From assembly GCA_903970315.1 (NCBI GenBank), contig CAJCIJ010000104.1:1-9284 (forward strand): a stretch of 9,284 nucleotides of DNA. Direction: 5' to 3'. Below are positions 1 to 6,309 of this stretch, piece after piece. Below the pieces are notes generated by a model. That model was not told where the DNA came from and searched no databases. It was given only the letters and a program-made list of their open reading frames with translations. The first letter of the stretch is position 1, and the number at the start of each line of letters is the position of its first letter. Position numbers and translations under genes: made by a program. The stretch comes from Actinomycetota bacterium (GTDB lineage: Bacteria > Actinomycetota > Thermoleophilia > Solirubrobacterales > Solirubrobacteraceae).

Positions 1-92
1 ACGGCGGCGCGGCGGATGGCACTCCCGGTGCACCCGCCGCGCCGCACAACGACCCCCGGCTGGAGGTCGCCCCGCGTCAATCGCTCTTCTGA
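1..92 (+). CDS. C-terminal end of an unidentified protein (partial)
   Basis: An open frame enters from the left edge (first full codon at position 3) and ends at TGA 90-92. It encodes 29 visible residues ending in APRQSLF, preceded by a stretch rich in Ala, Pro and Gly. Third codon positions are mostly G or C, as in the confident genes here, which is the main argument that it is coding. The last 16 nt overlap the 3' end of the convergent permease gene. The tail has no recognisable motif, so no function can be given. The low-complexity composition could occur by chance in high-GC DNA, so the call is tentative. Confidence 0.45.
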   Translation, partial: GGAADGTPGAPAAPHNDPRLEVAPRQSLF

Positions 93-1726
93 ACGGAGGA
101 CATGTTCGTGATGATGGGGCTCCCCGCCGTGACCACCGGGCTCGGCGCCTGGGCGGGCTCGCGTTGGAAGCGACCGCTTGGCACGGTGGCCGGTGCCCCG
201 GGCACGTGTGGGACGTGCGGGTGCGGGAGGTGTAGCTCGTGTTCCTCCTCGCTGACCGCGATCTCGTGAGCCGACGCCGCTAGCGCCTGTTCCAGGCTGG
301 CCTGGATCTGCGGCAGCGTCTCCGGTTGCGTGCGGTGCATCCAGTACAACCGCGCGCCGCCCACCAACATGAACCCGAGGAAGATGTATGGGAACAGGTT
401 GACCGGCGACGGTGGGGACGGGTAGAAGCTGCCGACGAGTGGCACCAGCAGGCACAGGAATGCGAGCACCGTGATCGTCACGTCCCGAGCCCGCAATTCG
501 CCGAGCTTGCGCAGGTAAAACGGCGCTGCAACGCTGATCATGAAGTAGGCAAACAGGAAACCGAACGCCGCCAGCGTCCCTGCGTATTCGAAAATCGTCA
601 GCGGCGGTTCGCCGTCTGCGTGCAGGACCAGTGCAATCGTCAGGATCACGGCCCCGTAGGCGGCCAGGGCCACGTGCGGGGTCAGGTTCTTGCGATGGAC
701 CGCGTGCGCCTGCTTGGGCAGAAAGCCGTGGCCGGCGAGCGGGAAGATGATCCGTGCGCCGGCGTTCAGGCACGACAGCGACAGCGAGAAGAAGCTCACC
801 ATCGCTCCGAGCGCAACCGGGATATGGAAGAAGCTGACCTTGTAGGCGCTTGCAATGTTGGTCAGCGGCGTCGCCAGAGTCCCGAGCGAGACGCCCATGT
901 GCTTGGTCGCAAAGACCTCGATGTAGCTCATGAACACCATGAACGCGCCCGTGATCAACAGGCTGGCGATAACCGCGCGGGGCACGTTTTTCAGTGGCTT
1001 CTTGGCCTCGCCGCCCAGAGTCGTAGCGCTCTCGAAACCGACGAGGCTGAAGATGCAGATCACGATCGCGAAGTCCATGTCCTTGAGCGTGACCCCGTGG
1101 AGCTTGACCGCTTCGGTGTCAACGGAAACGCCGTGCTTGAAGAGCACCACGCCCGCCAACGCGAGAATGCAGGTGATCGAGATGGCCTCAAGCGCAAGCG
1201 TCAAAAGTGAGGAGATGCGGATGTCCTTCCAGGCAACCGTGAGACAGATCGCACCGCTGAGCGCAAACAGTGCAAACGGGCTGACGCTGCCGTGCACCCC
1301 GATCCCGTGGAGGAATTCCTCAGAGAAGATCGTAAAGCCCGCCAGGCCGGCGGTCGCGATGCCCCAGTAACACCAGATCAGGGCCCACCCGGAGAGCACG
1401 CCGGCCGAAGGCCCAAGCCCACGCGCCGTGTACGCATACATCGACCCCGCAGTCGCCGATCGTCGTGCGAACTGGTTCAGGCACAGGACCACGAAAAGCA
1501 ACATGATGGTGCCGAACAGGTAGGCGGCCCACGTGCCGACGCCGGAGTCCTTGTAGGCGATCGCGATGATCAGCACCGCGGTCATGGTCGGCGAGATCAA
1601 CGCCACCGACTGGGCCAGCAGCGGCGGAAAGCCGAGTGCGTGCTGGCGCAGGCGGGGCGTCCCTTCGCCGGGCGGAGCCGATCCGGCGGTAGCGGTGGGC
1701 CGCGGTGCGGCGGTACTGGTGCTCAT
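77..1726 (-). CDS. APC-superfamily amino acid permease-like transporter
   Basis: A 549-residue integral membrane protein with about twelve hydrophobic segments (roughly residues 36-56, 66-86, 111-134, 148-165, 173-195, 219-237, 250-271, 301-323, 347-369, 379-400, 415-433, 442-463). This is the usual layout of the amino acid-polyamine-organocation superfamily, which imports amino acids or amines by proton or solute coupling. ALISPTMTA in the first helix and GFESATTLGGEAKKP (230-244) are characteristic of the family. The substrate cannot be read from sequence. The cytosolic C-terminal tail (about 465-549) is longer than usual and has five histidines between 496 and 507 among Glu and Pro. The ATG at 1724-1726 is preceded by AAGGGGG (complement of 1737-1743) with 10 nt spacing. 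The gene diverges from moaA. Its upstream region can fold so as to hide this ribosome binding site. Confidence 0.9.
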   Translation of the reverse strand: MSTSTAAPRPTATAGSAPPGEGTPRLRQHALGFPPLLAQSVALISPTMTAVLIIAIAYKDSGVGTWAAYLFGTIMLLFVVLCLNQFARRSATAGSMYAYTARGLGPSAGVLSGWALIWCYWGIATAGLAGFTIFSEEFLHGIGVHGSVSPFALFALSGAICLTVAWKDIRISSLLTLALEAISITCILALAGVVLFKHGVSVDTEAVKLHGVTLKDMDFAIVICIFSLVGFESATTLGGEAKKPLKNVPRAVIASLLITGAFMVFMSYIEVFATKHMGVSLGTLATPLTNIASAYKVSFFHIPVALGAMVSFFSLSLSCLNAGARIIFPLAGHGFLPKQAHAVHRKNLTPHVALAAYGAVILTIALVLHADGEPPLTIFEYAGTLAAFGFLFAYFMISVAAPFYLRKLGELRARDVTITVLAFLCLLVPLVGSFYPSPPSPVNLFPYIFLGFMLVGGARLYWMHRTQPETLPQIQASLEQALAASAHEIAVSEEEHELHLPHPHVPHVPGAPATVPSGRFQREPAQAPSPVVTAGSPIITNMSSVQKSD

Positions 1727-1733
1727 AACGGGT

Positions 1734-1838
1734 GGACCCCCTTGTTGCGGTGTATGTGAACTGTGCGCTGGAGGTTAAAGTGGGGGGTCCCAGTGCGGAT
1801 ATGGCCCAGTGGCCAAGATTGACATAGGCACTTGGGAC
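1734..1838 (-). promoter_or_regulatory. Candidate structured 5' leader of the permease gene with alternative stems
   Basis: Read on the minus strand, GTCCCAAGTG (1838-1829) can pair with CACTGGGAC (1795-1787), giving 9 base pairs with one bulged A. This stem encloses a smaller hairpin, TGGCC-ACTG-GGCCA (1815-1802). GGACCCCC (1790-1783) can instead pair perfectly over 8 bp with GGGGGTCC (1741-1734), which contains most of the ribosome binding site of the permease. The two large stems share 1787-1790, so only one can form at a time. Such exclusivity is typical of riboswitches or attenuators acting on translation. It matters only if the permease transcript starts upstream of about 1840, which is not shown. 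I do not recognise a known riboswitch class. Confidence 0.35.
1810..1830. promoter_or_regulatory. Candidate operator overlapping a -35 element, permease/moaA intergenic region
   Basis: TGGCCA-N9-TAGGCA (1810-1815 and 1825-1830) is an imperfect inverted repeat. It has the same spacing and the same right half as the perfect repeat at the mod operon start (6181-6201). CATAGGCA (1823-1830) recurs exactly at 6194-6201. TTGACA at 1819-1824 matches the -35 consensus for rightward transcription into moaA; a convincing -10 is missing, the nearest A/T-containing stretch being CGATAG at 1845-1850. A regulator bound here would cover that -35. The natural candidate is the HTH-TOBE protein encoded at 5784-6179, but that assignment is inference. 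Confidence 0.4.
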
Positions 1839-1971
1839 GATCCTCGATAGGACGCCCACGAGAGTGTTCGATGACCACATAAGTGGTGTCGTCGGTGAGT
1901 GGGCAACTGCCACACGCGATCGCCCGACTGCGGCGTGCGGCGACGGCGAGGCCGTTGAGCGCGATCGTCGT

Positions 1972-1998
1972 GGAGGTGCGGCTATGGTCGAGCTGTGA
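1972..1998 (+). promoter_or_regulatory. Ribosome binding site and four-codon leader ORF coupled to moaA
   Basis: GGAGG at 1972-1976 is well spaced (7 nt) from ATG 1984, which opens a minimal reading frame, M-V-E-L, ending at TGA 1996-1998. That TGA overlaps the GTG start of moaA (1995-1997) as GTGA, the classic overlap for coupled reinitiation. From GTG 1995 itself the same GGAGG is 18 nt away, too far to act directly. The same frame is open upstream as far as 1828, with a possible GTG at 1864 giving 44 codons, but only about 64% of its third positions are G/C, lower than real genes here. The four-codon leader is therefore the simpler reading. Confidence 0.4.
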
Positions 1999-3023
1999 TC
2001 CAAGCACGCGACCGTCTCGCTCGCCCCCTGGGCGATCTGCGGATCTCGGTCACCGACCGGTGCAACCTGCGCTGTGGCTACTGCATGCCCAGCGAGGTGT
2101 TCGGGCCAGGGTTCGCGTACACGCCCGCCGACCGGATGTTGTCATTCGATGAGATAGCGCGGCTGTGCCGGGTGTTCGCGCAGGCGGGCGTCCGCAGGGT
2201 CCGTCTGACCGGCGGCGAGCCACTGCTGCGCCCGCACCTGGAGCTGCTCGTCGCCATGCTTGCCGACATCGAGGACATTGACGAGGTTGCGCTGACGACC
2301 AATGGCACGATGCTCGCCGCGCGGGCGCAGGCGCTGGCCGCGGCAGGTCTCTCCCGGGTCACCGTCAGCCTTGACGCCCTGCGCGCAGACGTTCTTGCGG
2401 CGATGAGCGGGCGGGAGTTTCCGTTGGCCCGGGTGCTGGCGGGGATCACAGCCGCGGCTGACGCGGGCCTTGGTCCGGTCAAGGTCAACATGGTTGTGCG
2501 CCGGGGAGTCAACGACCATTGTGTTCTGGAGATGGCCGAGTTCTTCCGCGGGCGCTCAGAGATTGTGCGCTTCATCGAGTTCATGGACGTGGGGGCCACC
2601 AACGGATGGCAACCGGCCGATGTGGTCACGGCAGCAGAGATCAGAGAGCAGCTCGACCGCCGATGGGGTCTGGAGCCACTGGCACCCAGCCGAGCGGGAG
2701 AGGTGGCAACGCGCTGGCGCTACGCCGACGGCGCCGGCGAGATCGGCTTCATCCACTCCGTCAGCGAGCCGTTCTGTGGGCAATGCAGCCGCGCGCGACT
2801 GTCAGCCGACGGCGCCCTGTACACGTGTCTGTTTGCCACCTCAGGAACCGACCTGCGCGGACCCTTGCGTGCCGGGGCCACGGACGCAGAGCTTGTGCAG
2901 CTCATCGGCCGTGTATGGAGCAACCGGACCGACCGCTACTCCGCCGAGCGCGCGACCGAAGCGCGGTCAACCATGCCGTCGACTGCGGCACCAAAGGTCG
3001 AGATGTCCTACATCGGGGGCTGA
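1995..3023 (+). CDS. moaA: GTP 3',8-cyclase MoaA (molybdenum cofactor biosynthesis)
   Basis: A 342-residue radical SAM enzyme that converts GTP to 3',8-cyclo-7,8-dihydro-GTP, the first step of molybdenum cofactor synthesis, in the cytoplasm. The N-terminal cluster motif CNLRCGYC has the CX3CX2C spacing (Cys23, Cys27, Cys30), followed by LTGGEPLLR (71-79) for SAM binding. The C-terminal cluster ligands are Cys261, Cys264 and Cys278 in FCGQC...LYTCLF. The protein ends in the conserved Gly-Gly tail (MSYIGG). Length is normal for the family. The GTG start at 1995 fits the usual beginning (RPLGDLRISVTDRC) and an in-frame stop at 1956-1958 bars a longer form. No other moa genes are visible here. 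It is convergent with the modBC gene, 68 nt away. Confidence 0.96.
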   Translation: MIQARDRLARPLGDLRISVTDRCNLRCGYCMPSEVFGPGFAYTPADRMLSFDEIARLCRVFAQAGVRRVRLTGGEPLLRPHLELLVAMLADIEDIDEVALTTNGTMLAARAQALAAAGLSRVTVSLDALRADVLAAMSGREFPLARVLAGITAAADAGLGPVKVNMVVRRGVNDHCVLEMAEFFRGRSEIVRFIEFMDVGATNGWQPADVVTAAEIREQLDRRWGLEPLAPSRAGEVATRWRYADGAGEIGFIHSVSEPFCGQCSRARLSADGALYTCLFATSGTDLRGPLRAGATDAELVQLIGRVWSNRTDRYSAERATEARSTMPSTAAPKVEMSYIGG

Positions 3024-3055
3024 CGGTGGACGCCGGTTCGATCCTTGGGGCGGCC

Positions 3056-3072
3056 GGCAGCGGCCCGCTGTC
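3056..3072. terminator. Weak hairpin between convergent moaA and modBC
   Basis: GGCAGCG-GCC-CGCTGTC can form a 7-bp stem with one G-U pair and a three-base loop in the 68-nt gap between the two convergent stop codons. There is no T tract on either side, so it is at most a candidate bidirectional terminator, supported mainly by its position. Confidence 0.25.
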
Positions 3073-3091
3073 GCCATCTCAGGCGCGCAGG

Positions 3092-4888
3092 TCAGGCGGG
3101 CCAAACGCGCACGTCATCGGGCCCGATGTCCAGTCCGACTATCTGGTCGATCCGGCACACCGGCCTGTCGTTGGTCCGTGCAGTGAGCTGGACGGACCCG
3201 TGGAGTAGCAGGGTCAACTCGCGCACGGACCCGAGATCCAGGCACTCCTGCACGACGCCGCGGTAGCGCCCGTTTGTGCTCAACGAGAGGCACTCGGGGC
3301 GCACGCACCACACCACATCGGCACCGCTGGGCAGATCGCCGGTGTGCGCCCAGATCTCCGTCTGGCCCGCCAGGATGCGACCCGACGCGGTGACGACGCC
3401 GCGGTGTGCATTGACAATCCCCAGCAGAGCAGCCACCTGCGGCGAGGCCGGGGCATTGAACACCTCCTCGCGCGGTCCCGCCTGGAGCACCCGGCCTTTG
3501 TCGATGACAACGATCTCGTCGGCCAGCAGGGCAGCCTCTTCGGGGTCGTGGGTCACTGTCACCGTGCTCAGGCCAAGCTCGTGTTGCAGGCGGCGCAGCT
3601 CGCGGCAGAGCCGGTCGCGCACGGGCGCATCCAGGCCGCTGAAGGGCTCGTCCAGCAGCAGCACACGCGGCTCGGCGGCCAGCGCGCGCGCCAACGCCAC
3701 CCGTTTGCTCTGCCCTCCGGAGAGCTCCTCGGGATACCGGTCCTCCAGGCCACTGAGGCCCAGGCACTCGATCCACCAAGCGGCCAGGCCCGGGTTGACG
3801 TGCGGTCCCAGGGTCACCTGCCGCCAAACTGTGCGCCGCGGCAGCAGGGCGGGCTGCTGTGGCACATAGCCGATTCCCCGACGTTCCGGAGGCAGGGCAT
3901 GCAGGACCCGATCGCCAGCCTGGACGTGTCCACCGGGGTTCATGGGGGCAAGGCCGGCAAGCAGGCGCAAGGTCTGCGTCTTCCCAGCGCCCGACGGACC
4001 CATCAAGGCCAGCCACGGGCTGGTTGACCGATGGGCAACCCGCAGCGAAAAGCTGCCGAGCTGCCTGGCCAGCGAGAAGTCCAGTGTCACCGGTTGGCAC
4101 GGTGAGACCGAGACGGGAGCGATCATCGGCGGCATGGTGCCCCGCCGGCGAGGTGCTGGCACCTGGACCACCAACAGAATCATCAGCGCGACCAAAAGCG
4201 CGAGGGCGATCGGCAGCATCGTGGCGGGCAGACCGGTCTCGTCGAACTGCACGAACGTGTACACCGGCAGCGAGAACGGATGGTAGGCGAGGATCACTGT
4301 GGCGCCGAACTCCGAGAAGGCACGCAGCCAGGTCAGGACTATCCCAGCGGCGACCCCGGGCAGCGCCGCCCATACCGCAACGCGGGCAAAGCGCGCTAAG
4401 CGGCCGAGTCCGAGCGTGGCCGCCACGTCCTCAAGCGCTGGGTCAATGGCCGCAAACGCCGCTCGCGCCACGATGATCAAAAAGGGCGCTGCGACGAAGA
4501 CCTGGGCGAGAACGATCGCCGTCCGGGTGTCGGTCAGCTTGCCGTCGAAGAGTTCACCGGCAACCGTGAATGGACCGACGACATAGAGCAGCAGCACCCC
4601 GCTCATCAGCGCCGGCAACGCCAAGGGCAGCGCCACGAGTGCGACAAGGACCCGTGAGAAAACCCCCCGGCTGCGGGCCAGCAGGTAAGCGAGCGGGGTG
4701 CCCAGTACGGCCACCGCCGCCGCCGAGACGGTCGCGGTGACCAGCGACGTTGACAACGCCGCACCGAGCCCCGGCGCGGCATGTGCCCCACCGGCCAGCC
4801 GCCCCAGGAACGCGAAAATCGGGACCAGCAGATAGAGGGCAAGCAGCCCGCCCAACCAGGGCAGCGGGCTGCTTGCCCGAGCGCGCAT
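3092..4888 (-). CDS. modBC: Fused molybdate/tungstate ABC transporter, permease plus ATPase (ModB-ModC)
   Basis: A 598-residue protein joining the two cytoplasmic-side parts of a type I ABC importer. Residues 1-245 are a ModB-like permease with about six membrane segments and an EAA-type coupling loop (about 153-190, EDVAATLG...LPGVAAG). Residues about 265-490 are a ModC ATPase with Walker A GPSGAGKT (297-304), Q-loop VPQQ (342-345), signature LSGGQ (389-393), Walker B VLLLDEP (409-415) and switch His447. Residues about 495-598 form a TOBE-like C-terminal region. Each half has about its normal length and no stop or frameshift lies between them. The ATG at 4886-4888 is 2 nt after the modA stop, and I see no strong ribosome binding site, so coupling is likely. 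Neighbours identify the substrate as an oxyanion, molybdate or tungstate; sequence does not separate the two. Confidence 0.93.
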   Translation of the reverse strand: MRARASSPLPWLGGLLALYLLVPIFAFLGRLAGGAHAAPGLGAALSTSLVTATVSAAAVAVLGTPLAYLLARSRGVFSRVLVALVALPLALPALMSGVLLLYVVGPFTVAGELFDGKLTDTRTAIVLAQVFVAAPFLIIVARAAFAAIDPALEDVAATLGLGRLARFARVAVWAALPGVAAGIVLTWLRAFSEFGATVILAYHPFSLPVYTFVQFDETGLPATMLPIALALLVALMILLVVQVPAPRRRGTMPPMIAPVSVSPCQPVTLDFSLARQLGSFSLRVAHRSTSPWLALMGPSGAGKTQTLRLLAGLAPMNPGGHVQAGDRVLHALPPERRGIGYVPQQPALLPRRTVWRQVTLGPHVNPGLAAWWIECLGLSGLEDRYPEELSGGQSKRVALARALAAEPRVLLLDEPFSGLDAPVRDRLCRELRRLQHELGLSTVTVTHDPEEAALLADEIVVIDKGRVLQAGPREEVFNAPASPQVAALLGIVNAHRGVVTASGRILAGQTEIWAHTGDLPSGADVVWCVRPECLSLSTNGRYRGVVQECLDLGSVRELTLLLHGSVQLTARTNDRPVCRIDQIVGLDIGPDDVRVWPA

Positions 4889-4890
4889 CG

Positions 4891-5783
4891 CTAGCCGGCG
4901 CCGACGACGCTGCGCAGCGCCGAGGGCACCGCCGCGGCATCGCCGTGGAACTCGGGCTTCAACGGCACCAGCCCGTACTGCGCGTCCACGGCTTTGCGCT
5001 GCGGGCTGAGCAGGTATTGCACCAGCGCTTCGCTGCCCGCCTGATTTTCGCCGTTGTTGAGGATCGTGATCGTGTAGTCGGCGTACTTGTAGACGGGCGT
5101 CAGTGGCACCGTGGGCACATCAGCCTTCTTGGCCTCGACGACGTAGAAGAACCCCGCGTCGAGCTGACCGGCCTGCAGGCGCGCGAGCATCGACGTCTCT
5201 TCGAAGATCGGAAACGTCTTGAGTGCCTTCAGCAGCTTTCTGTCGTGCAGCTTTTTGGCGGCCGCATCGATCGCTTCAACCGTCAACTGGCCCTTGGGGT
5301 CGGCCTTGGGTTCGGTGCGCCCAACGAGAATCCCGGGCTCGGTGAGCACCCGGTACCAGGGCCGGCCTGCCGCCAGCTGCTTGCCGAACTTGGTCTTGGG
5401 GTCATAGCCCAGAACCAGCGCTGATGAGTTGAACGTCGAGTACCAGGACACCCAGTCGCCGTTGGCCGCTCCTTCCAGTTCCTGGTCGGCCGATGCAGCG
5501 GCGCTCACGAACACGTCTGCCTGGCGGACCTTGCCCTTGATCGCCGCAGCGTCTTCGTTTGACCCGCCCGCGAAGCCTTCAAACGGGTCCCCGGTGGCCG
5601 CTTCGAAGCCGGGCCCAGGGCCTTTTCCATGATGTCGGCCAGGGAGCCGGCGTAGATCGCGGTGACCTTGCCTGTGGCCGCCGGCGCCGATGGGGCCGTC
5701 ACGACCACCGCCGCAAGACACGCGCCGATAAGCCCCGTGGCCAAGAGCGCCGACGTCAGGCGGCGCGGGACGAGAACTGGCAT
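4891..5783 (-). pseudogene. modA: Molybdate/tungstate-binding protein ModA, reading frame interrupted
   Basis: Encodes the extracellular binding protein that delivers the oxyanion to the ModBC importer. The ATG at 5781-5783 follows an AAAGGA site (complement of 5790-5795) and starts a signal peptide with two arginines and a hydrophobic core. Cleavage is possible after APAA near residue 36; IGAC (19-22) also resembles a lipobox. The mature region starts KVTAIYAGSLADIMEKALGP, and the frame is then lost. The rest (GFEAATGDPFEGFAGGS onward, to VVGAG) continues in the frame one base away, down to TAG 4891-4893. The total of 893 nt is one base short of 298 codons. Restoring one base in the GGGCCCGG run around 5610-5618 gives a normal 297-residue protein. 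Explanations are a real deletion, a sequencing or assembly error, or ribosomal -1 slippage. The start abuts the regulator stop (TAGATG). Confidence 0.85.
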
Positions 5784-6179
5784 CTAGGTTCCTTTCGTCG
5801 TTTCGATCATCACGGAGGTCGCCTTGACCCGGGCTGTCGCCTGGACCCCCGGTTTGAGGCCCAGCTCTTCGACGGAATCGCGCGTGATCGCCGCTGTAAC
5901 CAAAAACGGCCCGGCCTGCAGCTCCACCAGCGCCATCACGCCGCCGACCTCGACCGAGCGCACCACGCCCGCAAACCGGTTGCGGGCCGAACTTGAGGTC
6001 CCGGTGCGGTGCCGTGTCGGTCTGCTCGTCAGCCGCTTGACCTCGGTGACCGGCACGGTCCTGCGGTTGCGCTCGTCACGGTGAGTCCGCAACTTGCCCG
6101 CCCGGTCCCATCGCCGCAGTGTGTCCACGCTGACGCCAATGGCTGTGGCGGCGTCTCCGAGGGACAGGTCTTTTGACAA
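5784..6179 (-). CDS. HTH-TOBE (Mop domain) molybdate-responsive regulator
   Basis: About 131 residues from a TTG start (6177-6179). Residues 4-30 form a MerR/excisionase-like helix-turn-helix (LSLGDAATAIGVSVDTLRRW), then a basic segment ending near residue 50. Residues about 65-128 are a single TOBE/Mop domain beginning SARNRFAGVV and ending ARVKATSVMIE, the fold that binds molybdate or tungstate in ModE, ModC and molbindins. It differs from E. coli ModE, which has a winged helix and two Mop domains. First gene of the operon; its stop TAG directly adjoins the modA ATG. A perfect inverted repeat lies immediately upstream of the start, suggesting autoregulation. No ATG lies upstream within homologous sequence. 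The frame stays open to 6656, but that part is antisense to the dehydrogenase gene. The TTG start is therefore probable, not certain. Confidence 0.85.
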   Translation of the reverse strand: MSKDLSLGDAATAIGVSVDTLRRWDRAGKLRTHRDERNRRTVPVTEVKRLTSRPTRHRTGTSSSARNRFAGVVRSVEVGGVMALVELQAGPFLVTAAITRDSVEELGLKPGVQATARVKATSVMIETTKGT

Positions 6180-6180
6180 G

Positions 6181-6220
6181 TGCCTAAGTATTGCATAGGC
6201 AGTTGATCCCGGCCTATGCC
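6181..6220 (-). promoter_or_regulatory. Candidate operator and promoter of the mod operon
   Basis: TGCCTA-N9-TAGGCA (6181-6186, 6196-6201) is a perfect inverted repeat that ends 1 nt before the TTG start of the regulator. A further related sequence, GGCCTATGCC, lies at 6211-6220. On the minus strand AATACT (6192-6187) inside the repeat could serve as a -10, which would place the transcript start about at the TTG and make the mRNA leaderless. A protein bound to the repeat would then block transcription. I infer that the HTH-TOBE regulator binds here. The pattern differs from the E. coli ModE site. Confidence 0.5.
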
Positions 6221-6309
6221 GCGGCCTCGACCTGGGCGTACTCTCCGCACAGCTGGCGAGCTCATGAGGCGAGGAGCCACGCCGTCTGCGACCATGCCTC
6301 TGAAAGCCA

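Noticed and set aside
326..1210. Long plus-strand open frame opposite the permease gene
   Set aside because: It is antisense to a well-supported membrane protein and yields a highly charged Arg/Gln/Glu-rich sequence with no family resemblance, typical of shadow frames in high-GC DNA.
1720..1994. Known molybdenum cofactor riboswitch upstream of moaA
   Set aside because: I looked for it because moaA genes often carry one, but the pairings I see face the permease, and I could not match the region to the Moco RNA architecture.
3114..4373. Long minus-strand open frame in another phase of the modBC gene
   Set aside because: Overlaps the ABC transporter throughout. The product is Arg/Pro/Ala-rich and carries no motif, while the modBC frame shows every ABC signature.
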